Part shown: piece by piece, positions 1 through 6,661 of the stretch
Numbering within the stretch: position 1 is the stretch's first letter
Layout of the letters: every line of letters starts with the position of its first letter
Assembly: GCA_021783995.1 (NCBI GenBank)
Contig: JAJXTH010000017.1
Span: forward strand, 1-48,703
Source: Pseudomonadota bacterium
GTDB taxonomy: Bacteria > Pseudomonadota > Gammaproteobacteria > Burkholderiales > Gallionellaceae
Reading direction: 5' to 3'
Length of the DNA: 48,703 bases
Position numbers and translations under genes: made by a program
Notes under the pieces: generated by a model
Database searches by the model: none
What the model saw: only the letters and a program-made list of their open reading frames with translations
What the model was told of the DNA's origin: nothing

Positions 1-2
1 TG

Positions 3-200
3 GATTCGGTGTCCGAAGTTCTCGAAATACCGGGGAGTGAGATCGAGCCTGCACCGAGCTTCGGCGCGAAGATACGCAGCGACTTCATCCACGGCATGGG
101 CAAGGTGGATGGCAGGTTCGTGATCATCCTGGATGCGAACAGGGTGCTCTCTGTCGACGAAATGGCGATGCTTGCCGCGCATGAGCTGGCCTCCGGCTAG
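3..200 (+). CDS. cheW: CheW-type chemotaxis coupling protein, C-terminal fragment
   Basis: The reading frame is open from the window edge to a TAG at 198-200, so only the last ~65 residues are present. The visible part begins DSVSEVLEI, the CheW signature around the conserved VVDSVSDVL stretch, and continues with a RSDFIHGMGKVDGRFVIILD segment typical of the CheW beta-barrel. CheW couples methyl-accepting receptors to the CheA kinase in the cytoplasm. The GTG at position 9 lies inside the domain and is not the start; the true start is left of the window. It is followed after 26 nt by cheD and cheB, which supports a chemotaxis operon on the plus strand. A CheV or longer CheW fusion cannot be excluded because the N-terminus is missing. 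Confidence 0.85.
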   Translation, partial: DSVSEVLEIPGSEIEPAPSFGAKIRSDFIHGMGKVDGRFVIILDANRVLSVDEMAMLAAHELASG

Positions 201-226
201 ACCTAAAAATCGGTTCTGGAACCCAA

Positions 227-760
227 ATGAACAAGCCCGATCACATCCGTGAGGTCGTTCTGCAGCCAGGGGAGTTTCATTTCGGCGATGAGAATACGCG
301 CATACGCACGCTGCTTGGCTCCTGCGTTTCGATCACAATGTGGCACCCACAAAGAAAGATAGGCGGCATGTGCCATTACATGATTCCGAGCCGAAATGTA
401 CCGCAGGTAAAGATGCTGGATGGCCGCTATGCGGACGAGGCGATGGAGATGTTCATCCGCCAGATAAAAGCATTCGGCACCCATCCTTCAGAATACAAGG
501 TCAAGGCGTTCGGCGGCGGCAACATGTTTCCCGACATCGCAAGAAATTGCGCTTGCTTGGTGGGAGAGACCAGCGAAGACTGTACCAGTGTATCGTGCCG
601 AAATACGGGAACTGCAAGATCCATCATTGCCATGCACGGACTTGAAATCGAAGCACATGACCTGGGCGGGGAAGGCCACAGAAACATCGTGTTCGACATC
701 TGGAGCGGCCATGTATGGGTAAGACAGGCAAAAGTCATTAAACGCAGGAGCGCTCCTTGA
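227..760 (+). CDS. cheD: CheD, chemoreceptor glutamine deamidase
   Basis: CheD hydrolyses side-chain amides of specific glutamines on methyl-accepting chemotaxis receptors, preparing methylation sites. The 177-residue protein has the expected catalytic layout: Cys33 in [11 protein letters not shown], His50 in [10 protein letters not shown], and the later KAFGGGNMF segment that carries the third catalytic position in the family. Length fits CheD (about 160-200). The ATG at 227 follows the cheW stop by 26 nt. The stop codon TGA overlaps the TTG start of cheB by three bases, so the two are translationally coupled. cheR is not between cheW and cheD here; it may lie upstream outside the window. 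Confidence 0.95.
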   Translation: MNKPDHIREVVLQPGEFHFGDENTRIRTLLGSCVSITMWHPQRKIGGMCHYMIPSRNVPQVKMLDGRYADEAMEMFIRQIKAFGTHPSEYKVKAFGGGNMFPDIARNCACLVGETSEDCTSVSCRNTGTARSIIAMHGLEIEAHDLGGEGHRNIVFDIWSGHVWVRQAKVIKRRSAP

Positions 761-1824
761 AGAAAATTAGAGTATTGCTGGTAGATGACTCAGCCGTAGT
801 ACGCCAGGTGCTACAGTCCATTCTGGATGGCGAGCCCGACATGGAGGTGATAGGCGCGGCATCCGACCCTATCTTTGCGCTGGAAAAGCTCACCCGTGAA
901 TGGCCGGATGTGATCGTGCTGGACGTGGAAATGCCACGCATGGATGGAATAACTTTTTTGAAGAAAATCATGTCTGAGCACCCCACTCCGGTCGTCATCT
1001 GTTCATCGTTGACTGAAAAGGGCGCAGAAACCACAATGCAGGCGCTTTCGGCAGGCGCGGTCGAAATCATCACCAAGCCACAGATCGGACTCAAACGTTT
1101 CCTTCAGGAATCCTCCGGCGAACTCGTGGCTGCCGTAAGAGCTGCATCGCACGCAAATGTCAGGCGCCTTGCCAAACCAACCACCATGCATGTTCCGAGC
1201 AAACTCAATGCAGATGCAATTTTGCCTGCAGCCAGCCATGCGATGGCACAGACAACAGAGCGCATCGTTGCGATAGGTACATCAACGGGAGGCACGCAAG
1301 CGCTTGAAGTGGTGTTGACTGCATTGCCGAGAGTGAGCCCGGGCATCGTCATCGTGCAGCACATGCCGGAAAAATTCACTGCATCTTTTGCAGAACGGCT
1401 GAACGGGCTTTGCGAGATCGAAGTCAGGGAAGCAAAAAACAATGACCGCGTCATACCGGGACGTGCGCTGATCGCGCCCGGAGGCAAGCACATGCTGCTG
1501 AAACGCAGCGGCGCATATTACTATGTCGAGGTCGTGGATGGCCCGGTTGTCAATCGCCATCGGCCTTCAGTCGATGTGCTTTTCAGGTCAGTTGCGAAAT
1601 TCGCAGGAAAAAATGCAACTGGCATCATCATGACAGGCATGGGTGATGATGGAGCGCGCGGACTCAAGGAAATGTTTGATGCAGGTGCCGCAACAGTTGC
1701 CCAGGACGAAGCATCCTGCGTCGTTTTCGGCATGCCCAAGGAAGCGATCAAGCTGGGAGGTACCAAAAGAATCTTGCCGCTGAACGATATACACTGGGCC
1801 ATACAGGGAAACATGCCGATCTAA
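757..1824 (+). CDS. cheB: CheB, protein-glutamate methylesterase response regulator
   Basis: CheB removes methyl groups from receptor glutamates and is activated by phosphorylation from CheA, giving chemotactic adaptation. The 355 residues show a receiver domain (about 3-125) with acidic pair Asp10-Asp11, phosphoacceptor Asp56 in VIVLDVEMP, Thr86 and Lys107. A linker (about 130-165) is followed by the methylesterase domain with the catalytic triad Ser176 (GTSTGG), His202 (VQHMPEKF) and Asp near 298 ([10 protein letters not shown]). The start is a TTG at 757 preceded by CAGGAG at 745-750, overlapping the cheD stop. No later start would keep the receiver intact. Last gene of the chemotaxis segment; the next gene is convergent. 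Confidence 0.96.
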   Translation: MKKIRVLLVDDSAVVRQVLQSILDGEPDMEVIGAASDPIFALEKLTREWPDVIVLDVEMPRMDGITFLKKIMSEHPTPVVICSSLTEKGAETTMQALSAGAVEIITKPQIGLKRFLQESSGELVAAVRAASHANVRRLAKPTTMHVPSKLNADAILPAASHAMAQTTERIVAIGTSTGGTQALEVVLTALPRVSPGIVIVQHMPEKFTASFAERLNGLCEIEVREAKNNDRVIPGRALIAPGGKHMLLKRSGAYYYVEVVDGPVVNRHRPSVDVLFRSVAKFAGKNATGIIMTGMGDDGARGLKEMFDAGAATVAQDEASCVVFGMPKEAIKLGGTKRILPLNDIHWAIQGNMPI

Positions 1825-1940
1825 ACCGCCGAGTCTGGTGTAGCCATCCGCCAGAATGATTTGTCGTGATAATATTTTACATAATATACATTATGCGTAC
1901 TTTAAGCACCCGAACCGGGAACGATTTTGGGAATACTTTC

Positions 1941-1964
1941 GAAAAAACTAAGGCTTTACAAGCC
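1941..1964 (-). terminator. Possible Rho-independent terminator of the hybrid kinase gene
   Basis: On the minus strand, a short stem GGCTT/AAGCC with a 3-nt loop (1952-1964) is followed by TTAG and six T (1942-1947). It lies about 20 nt beyond the stop of the minus-strand hybrid kinase. The stem is only five pairs, so the call is tentative. The rest of the 158-bp convergent gap (1825-1982) is AT-rich and holds a CATAAT-N4-ATTATG palindrome at 1880-1895; I see no gene in it. Confidence 0.4.
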
Positions 1965-1982
1965 AGATTATCCTGATAAAGC

Positions 1983-3116
1983 TTATGGATCAATTGACTG
2001 AATAAGGTATTGCATCAATGATCTCAGTTTTGCCGGTTTGACAGGTTTTTCGAGAAAATGGCGTTCGCTCATGATGTGCATACCGTTGCCAATGAGGATG
2101 CACGGTGCATCACGGCAAGCAAGCTTCATCACCGACTCATTTAGCAGTGCATCGCAAATCAACAAATCCCAGCGCAGCCCCTTTTTAAGAAGATCGCGGA
2201 CAGCGCTTGAAGAACGGGCAACCGACACTTCGCAACCCCATGAGGCAAGCAACATCGCCATGCTTTCACGTGCCTGCCTGTCTGCATCAGCAACCAGCAG
2301 CCTTTTTCCTGCAAATCTATCAACCAGTACCGCTTGCCTGTTTGCAATACTCATGCGCACGCGAAGCGCAAAGGTCGACCCCTTGCCGCTCGCTGAACGC
2401 AGCGATATTCTATGCCCCAGCAATTTCACCAGACGGTCAACGATAGACAAGCCCAACCCCAGCCCTTGTTGAGCATCCAGCCGAGGCGAATTAAGCTGCA
2501 CATATTCGCTGAAGATGGCAGATTGTTTTTCCCGATCAATCCCTATGCCATTGTCACGCACCTCGATCGACATATCTGCATCACGGCGTCTGCAAGCAAC
2601 CAGAACGGTGCCATGCGGAGGCGTATATTTCAACGCGTTGCCGACTAGATTCATCAGGATTCTTTCCAGCATCAGAGGATCGCTTACGATTGTATCTTGC
2701 AAGGGACGCAACACCAAACGTATTTGTTTGGCCTCGGCCAGCATCCTGAAATTTCCATTGATCCTGTCAAGAATTCTCGATATGTCGCAGGATTGCTGAT
2801 TTGGCACGACTACGCCTGCATCGAGCTTGGCCATATCGAGCAAAGAATTGATCAACTGTGCGATGGCATCGACTGAACACTCGACCTGCCCGATCAGGCG
2901 CTGCTCTTCTTCACCGGGAATCCTGCGGCGCAATTCCGCAACATATAAGCCAAGCGCATGTATGGGCTGACGCAAATCATGGCTGGCCATGGCAAGAAAC
3001 TGACTCTTCTCGCGATGCGCTCGTTCAGCCTGTTCCTTTTTTTCGCGCAAAAGATGTATTGCCCCGGCCACATTCGGCGGGACAGAATTGCGTTCAAAGC
3101 TGCGCTGTTCGATCAT
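1983..3116 (-). CDS. Soluble hybrid histidine kinase (HisKA-HATPase-receiver)
   Basis: This 377-residue protein has no membrane segment and no recognisable sensor domain. A short N-terminal coiled-coil leads into a HisKA dimerisation domain with the phospho-accepting His46 in MASHDLRQPIHALG. An HATPase_c domain follows, with N-box MNLVGNALKYTP, G1 box VRDNGIGI and a GLGLGLSIV segment. A C-terminal receiver-like domain starts near residue 268. Its acidic entry is degenerate (VADAD), but the putative phosphoacceptor Asp in LLICDALLNE and a Lys in FLEKPVKP remain. The ATG at 3116 has a GGGAGAG ribosome site. It probably takes input from a partner protein and lies downstream of cspA on the same strand. 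The target is unknown. Confidence 0.85.
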   Translation of the reverse strand: MIEQRSFERNSVPPNVAGAIHLLREKKEQAERAHREKSQFLAMASHDLRQPIHALGLYVAELRRRIPGEEEQRLIGQVECSVDAIAQLINSLLDMAKLDAGVVVPNQQSCDISRILDRINGNFRMLAEAKQIRLVLRPLQDTIVSDPLMLERILMNLVGNALKYTPPHGTVLVACRRRDADMSIEVRDNGIGIDREKQSAIFSEYVQLNSPRLDAQQGLGLGLSIVDRLVKLLGHRISLRSASGKGSTFALRVRMSIANRQAVLVDRFAGKRLLVADADRQARESMAMLLASWGCEVSVARSSSAVRDLLKKGLRWDLLICDALLNESVMKLACRDAPCILIGNGMHIMSERHFLEKPVKPAKLRSLMQYLIQSIDP

Positions 3117-3137
3117 GGCTGCTCTCCCGCATTCAAC

Positions 3138-3170
3138 CTGTCCGGTACTTCAGTCATGAGTGCCGGACAG
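3138..3170 (-). terminator. GC-rich hairpin between cspA and the hybrid kinase gene
   Basis: Arms 3138-3148 (CTGTCCGGTAC) and 3160-3170 (GTGCCGGACAG) pair over 11 positions with one G-T type mismatch and an 11-nt loop. It starts 15 nt after the cspA stop and ends just before the kinase ribosome site. There is no T-tract, so it could be an mRNA 3'-end stabiliser or attenuating structure rather than a classical terminator. Confidence 0.4.
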
Positions 3171-3184
3171 AACACCCGATAAAA

Positions 3185-3391
3185 TCAATGCACAACCTGA
3201 ATATTGGAAGCCTGTTTGCCTTTGGGTCCCTGTGCGACCTCGAAGCTGATCTTCTGGCCCTCCTTCAAGGATTTGAATCCGCTCGCATTGATTGCCGAAA
3301 AGTGTGCGAACAAGTCATCTCCGCCCTCATCCGGCGTAATGAATCCGAAACCCTTTTCATCGTTGAACCATTTGACTTTACCTGTTGCCAT
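3185..3391 (-). CDS. cspA: CspA-family cold-shock protein
   Basis: A 68-residue single cold-shock (OB-fold) domain protein that binds single-stranded RNA/DNA and acts as an RNA chaperone. It starts [18 protein letters not shown], with RNP1 KGFGFI at about 13-18 and RNP2 DLFAHFSAI at about 26-34; the length is exactly that of the family. The ATG has a strong AAGGAG site 7 nt upstream. The upstream gap (3392-3525) holds a large hairpin and may act as a structured leader. It sits downstream of a SAP-domain gene on the same strand. Which paralogue it is, or whether it is cold-induced, cannot be read from sequence. Confidence 0.95.
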   Translation of the reverse strand: MATGKVKWFNDEKGFGFITPDEGGDDLFAHFSAINASGFKSLKEGQKISFEVAQGPKGKQASNIQVVH

Positions 3392-3453
3392 GATGCACTC
3401 CTTAACTTTTAAAGATTAATGACTTACTTTCCTTGCTTCACCTGCAACCTTGT

Positions 3454-3498
3454 TTGTCCCCTCTTCCGTCATACCCCCCCGGTTGGGAAGAGGGACAA
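3454..3498 (-). repeat. Large hairpin in the cspA leader / SAP-gene 3' end
   Basis: Arms 3454-3467 (TTGTCCCCTCTTCC) and 3486-3498 (GGAAGAGGGACAA) are complementary over 13 positions with one bulged base. The 18-nt loop contains a run of seven C on the plus strand. There is no following T-run on the minus strand. It lies between the SAP gene and cspA, in the 134-bp gap that would form the cspA 5' leader. Confidence 0.6.
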
Positions 3499-3525
3499 GG
3501 TATCGCTACGCGATCTCGCTAAAAT

Positions 3526-3726
3526 CTAGCCCCCCGTCCTGGCTGCTGCAAAACAGTCGTCTCGCCAAAGACAGCCATTCTGGTCGCACAAGCCTGCATA
3601 GGCGGTTGCATAGCAATCAAAATTCCCCTCGTCCTTCTGTATGGCCTTGATCAGATCTGCCTTCGTGCGCTTGCTGGTCTGCAGGCCGTGCGTTTTTGCC
3701 ATGTCTCTTATTGCTTCAAGTTTCAT
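3526..3726 (-). CDS. Small SAP-domain (Rho N-terminal-like) protein
   Basis: A 66-residue protein starting MKLEAIRDMAKTHGL with a helix-extension-helix SAP / Rho_N-like motif (about 1-35: TSKRTKADLIKAIQKDEG). A conserved cysteine-bearing tail follows (NFDCYATAYAGLCDQNGCLWRDDCF) with four cysteines. SAP and Rho_N folds bind nucleic acid; the cysteines could bind metal or form disulfides. Small proteins of this type occur in many proteobacteria with unknown role. The ATG has a GAGGAAA ribosome site. It is 21 nt from the end of the upstream coiled-coil gene, so the two are probably co-transcribed, with cspA next downstream. Confidence 0.8.
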   Translation of the reverse strand: MKLEAIRDMAKTHGLQTSKRTKADLIKAIQKDEGNFDCYATAYAGLCDQNGCLWRDDCFAAARTGG

Positions 3727-3747
3727 GATGCTTTCCTCAATCGATGA

Positions 3748-4077
3748 TCAGCCAGGTAGAGCAGTTCCTGCCCGCGCGTTCACGATACGTATTTTCGATA
3801 CGCCGCCATCATCCGCCAAATACGCTGGAGTCAGACTTTCGGAGGTCTTTCGTGCCGAAGCCAATTTGCTGCACAATGCCGCATTGCATGCCTCCAGCAC
3901 CGCAATGCGACGCGTCAGATGCTCTGTTCTCTCCGCGACACTCTGTTCAAGGTAATATCGATGCTCATGCAGCTCGGATCTCATCCTGCTTACTTGCTGC
4001 ATGAGCCTGAATAAAAACAATTTCGTGCTCGTTCTTTTATATCTGTTTGCCATGTACCATTTCCCATTCTGTCGCAT
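3748..4077 (-). CDS. Small coiled-coil protein resembling a signalling linker
   Basis: I recognise no named family. The 109-residue protein has a basic N-terminus, then a long helical segment (about 25-75) containing YLEQSVAERTEHLTRRIAVL. The VAERTxxLxxR pattern is usual in coiled-coil linkers just before histidine-kinase or GGDEF domains, but no such domain follows. The start at 4077 is chosen because GAGGTG precedes it by 5 nt; an in-frame ATG at 4110 lacks a ribosome site. It lies 135 nt downstream of the LuxR-type regulator and directly upstream of the SAP gene. A palindrome lies about 100 nt before the start. It may be a dimerising partner of a nearby kinase, which is inference only. Confidence 0.6.
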   Translation of the reverse strand: MRQNGKWYMANRYKRTSTKLFLFRLMQQVSRMRSELHEHRYYLEQSVAERTEHLTRRIAVLEACNAALCSKLASARKTSESLTPAYLADDGGVSKIRIVNARAGTALPG

Positions 4078-4175
4078 CGACGCACCTCGCAAATCGATGC
4101 ATGACGACATTATGGGCGGGGCCGCTCGAGCGAACTATCGGCTGATGCTGATTTTTATGTGGAAAACAAGGAGAT

Positions 4176-4199
4176 ATGCCTAGGAAATTCCCTATGCAT
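4176..4199. promoter_or_regulatory. Palindromic candidate operator (TAGG-N6-CCTA), site A
   Basis: This 24-bp imperfect palindrome pairs at 10 of 12 positions around the centre 4187/4188; the core TAGGAAATTCCCTA is at 4181-4194. It lies between the end of the LuxR-type regulator gene and the start of the coiled-coil gene on the minus strand, about 100 nt upstream of that start. It shares the TAGG-N6-CCTA layout with site B at 6559-6576. Confidence 0.5.
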
Positions 4200-4212
4200 G
4201 AAGGATTTCGAA

Positions 4213-4851
4213 TCAGTGGGAAAACAGGTTGTGCGCTACTGCATAATGAACCAGGTCCGCAGTGCTGTTGAGATTCATCTTCACCATCAGATTCAGCTTG
4301 TGCGTGCTTACGGTCTTGTTGCTGATGCATAGAAAATCCGCAATCTCATTGACTCTCTTTCCCTTCACCAGATATCCGAATATTTCGAATTCGCGTTCGG
4401 ACAACAGGCAGTGGGGCGCTCTCTGCTCTGGCAGCAGGGCATCGAAGGCAAGCTGTTCTGCAAGCGCGGAATTGATATATCTCCCTCCCCCGGCCACCCT
4501 GCGTATCGCATCCTGCAGCACCTCTGGATCGCTGTCCTTGGAAACGAAACCTGACGCCCCCGCCTTGATCGCGCGGGATGCGACCTGCGTCTCGTTGTGC
4601 ATGCTGAAAACGAGCACGTGCAGTTGCGGATAATCGCATTTGATCTGACTGATCAAGTCCATACCTGTAACTCCCGGCATCGTGAGATCCAGGAGCAGCA
4701 GATCCACATCCTCATGCTTCTTGAGCTTGGCAAGCACATCAGGGCCATTGACGGCCTCGTCCATCACCCTGATATCCAGAGTCAACGCAAGAATCTTGTT
4801 AATGCCTTCACGCACGATGGCATGATCATCCGCAATCATAATCTTAATCAT
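4213..4851 (-). CDS. LuxR/NarL-type response regulator
   Basis: A 212-residue two-component regulator. The receiver domain (about 1-120) has Asp8-Asp9, phosphoacceptor Asp55 in LLLLDLTMPG, and a KAGASGFVSKDS segment with the conserved Lys. A LuxR-type helix-turn-helix (about 148-208) contains LLSEREFEIFGYLVKGK and SNKTVSTHKLNLMVKM, as in NarL, UhpA and GacA. Its start overlaps the 3' end of the PAS histidine kinase gene by 8 nt, with a GGAGAAGAG ribosome site, so the kinase is very probably its cognate partner. It should bind DNA as a dimer when phosphorylated. The palindromes at 4176-4199 and 6559-6576 are candidate targets. The controlled process is unknown. Confidence 0.93.
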   Translation of the reverse strand: MIKIMIADDHAIVREGINKILALTLDIRVMDEAVNGPDVLAKLKKHEDVDLLLLDLTMPGVTGMDLISQIKCDYPQLHVLVFSMHNETQVASRAIKAGASGFVSKDSDPEVLQDAIRRVAGGGRYINSALAEQLAFDALLPEQRAPHCLLSEREFEIFGYLVKGKRVNEIADFLCISNKTVSTHKLNLMVKMNLNSTADLVHYAVAHNLFSH

Positions 4852-6457
4852 CGACTCTTCTCCCCGGATTAGTCTGGTATGGCGGCATGTAAACCATGAC
4901 AGTCGTTCCCTGTCCCTTGGCGCTGGTCAGTTCCACCTTGCCTTGAACGGCAAGCGCACGTTCGCGCATCCCCATCAAACCGAACGATTTTTTTGCCGGC
5001 ATATCGTAAGGATCAAACCCCACTCCATTGTCGCGTATTGAAACACAGACGCATTCGCCGCATTGCATGAGCGCAATGTCAACTTCCGTGGCTTCTGCAT
5101 GCCTCGCAATATTGGTCAAGGATTCCTGGACGATGCGGAACAGGGTCAGCATGTGCATATCATCGAGCTGATCCAGTATATCCATTTCGTGCGAGGCATT
5201 GACACGGCAACTGATGCCTGTGCGCGCAGAAAAATCATTACCCAGCCAGCCGATGGCAGCCATCAATCCCATGTCAAGTATCGGCGGGCGCAGATTTTTG
5301 ACCACATTGCGCACCCCGCTGATCGCCCTGTCAACAAGCATCAGCATATCCTTCACCATGTCCTTCATCACAGGCTCATGCTCTGCAAACTGGATGCGCA
5401 ACAAAGAGATATCCATGCGCAAGGCAGTCAGGGTTTGCCCCAGTTCATCGTGTAACTCGCATGCAATGCGCTTCAGTTCCGCTTCGCGTGCCGAGGTGCT
5501 CTGAGTGGACAACTGGCGCAACAGGCGCTGGTATTCCTTGAGTTCGGATTCAGCATTCTTGCGCTCGGTGATGTCGCGCACAATGCACTTCAAATAGTTT
5601 CTATCGCCGATGACAAGCTTCACTCCTCTTGCTTCGACGCGTATTATCTGGCCATCCGGTTTCTTGTACTTGAATTCGGAGGCTGCTGTCACCCCCATCC
5701 TCATTACTTGCAGAACAATTTCCTTGGTCTGCTGCAACTTATCTGCAGGACGGAATTCCCATACGTACATTTTCTTGAGACTTTCGTCCGTCATGCCGCT
5801 AAGCCGCAGGATTTCCGGATTGTATTCGACGATCATGCCGGATTCATCTGCAAGCATGATACCATCGAGTGTGCCATCGAATATTGCGCGGTATTTTTCC
5901 TCGGACTCGCGCAGCTGTCTGTCAGCTTTCTCACGCTTGGTGATATCAAAAAGCACGACGCGCAACGAAATGTCGCCATGCCCGTTTTCGATGCGAATGC
6001 AATCGAGATATGCAGGAAATACCGTACCGTCGAGGCGGCGTATATTCAGATGGCAGCCCTGCTTTTGATTGCTGCGCAGCGTTTCGATAAACTGACTTTT
6101 CCAGTGTTCTGCATCTGAAGGAAATATGTATTGAATGAAATGCTGGTTGAGCAGCAGCCTCCGTTCAATGCCAAAAAGCTCTGCCGCCGTATAGTTCATC
6201 TCGTAGATCAAACCGTCCGGATTCAGTGTGAAAAGCGCAATCGGTGAAAAATCAAAAAGGTCCAGATAGCGATCATGCGATTCCTCCAGCGCAGCCTGGG
6301 TCAACCGGAGTTTCTCTTTCAGCAAGCTGATTTCAGCTCGTAACCTTTGAAGGGATGGGCCATCCGTATATGGTCCGCCCCCCCCTTCTTCTATCTGCAA
6401 TGCGGCCACGTCGCGCAAGTGTTCTGAATGATCGCTCACACACCTTACTCCTGTCAT
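4844..6457 (-). CDS. PAS-PAS histidine kinase of the NarX/HisKA_3 type
   Basis: A cytoplasmic sensor kinase of about 537 residues with no clear membrane span. After a coiled-coil (LRAEISLLKEKLRLTQAALE) come two PAS domains. The first contains FSPIALFTLNPDGLI; the second contains FDGTLDGIMLADESG and ends in a PAC-like IVRDITERKNAE. The HisKA_3 domain carries His336 in IACELHDELGQTLTAL, and a short HATPase_c domain shows IRDNGVGFD and FGLMGMRERA. This domain set pairs with LuxR-type regulators, and the regulator gene overlaps its end. The start is uncertain: I use ATG 6457, while an in-frame TTG at 6487 would add ten residues. It is divergent from the phosphohexomutase gene. The PAS ligand cannot be predicted. 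Confidence 0.9.
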   Translation of the reverse strand: MTGVRCVSDHSEHLRDVAALQIEEGGGGPYTDGPSLQRLRAEISLLKEKLRLTQAALEESHDRYLDLFDFSPIALFTLNPDGLIYEMNYTAAELFGIERRLLLNQHFIQYIFPSDAEHWKSQFIETLRSNQKQGCHLNIRRLDGTVFPAYLDCIRIENGHGDISLRVVLFDITKREKADRQLRESEEKYRAIFDGTLDGIMLADESGMIVEYNPEILRLSGMTDESLKKMYVWEFRPADKLQQTKEIVLQVMRMGVTAASEFKYKKPDGQIIRVEARGVKLVIGDRNYLKCIVRDITERKNAESELKEYQRLLRQLSTQSTSAREAELKRIACELHDELGQTLTALRMDISLLRIQFAEHEPVMKDMVKDMLMLVDRAISGVRNVVKNLRPPILDMGLMAAIGWLGNDFSARTGISCRVNASHEMDILDQLDDMHMLTLFRIVQESLTNIARHAEATEVDIALMQCGECVCVSIRDNGVGFDPYDMPAKKSFGLMGMRERALAVQGKVELTSAKGQGTTVMVYMPPYQTNPGRRVDD

Positions 6458-6558
6458 CGAGTCATGATTCTGGCCTTTTACCGTCAAAGCCTAGCATTTT
6501 TTGAGGTTATGCACACAATCTGACACGATTAATGGTTGCATTATTCTCAGCCACTTGA

Positions 6559-6576
6559 AATAGGAATAATCCTATT
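6559..6576. promoter_or_regulatory. Palindromic candidate operator (TAGG-N6-CCTA), site B
   Basis: AATAGGA (6559-6565) and TCCTATT (6570-6576) are perfect inverted repeats around ATAA. The core TAGGAATAATCCTA (6561-6574) has the same half-site spacing as site A. It lies in the 204-bp divergent region between the PAS kinase (minus) and the phosphohexomutase (plus), where it could control either gene. The rest of this region is AT-rich with no gene seen. Confidence 0.5.
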
Positions 6577-6661
6577 CTCGAGTAAGACTTGCCAGGAATC
6601 ATCGAATATCCGCACATGTGAGGTAGAATTCTGCATATTGCTCAGAGTGAAAGACCCGGTG

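Noticed and set aside
1880-1895. CATAAT-N4-ATTATG palindrome in the cheB/hybrid-kinase gap
   Set aside because: It lies between convergent genes in an AT-rich stretch, so an operator role is unlikely; kept only as a note.
4181-4194. NarL-type heptamer (7-2-7) binding site
   Set aside because: The palindrome half-sites are TAGG-based and do not fit the TACYYMT NarL heptamer, so a NarL target was not claimed.
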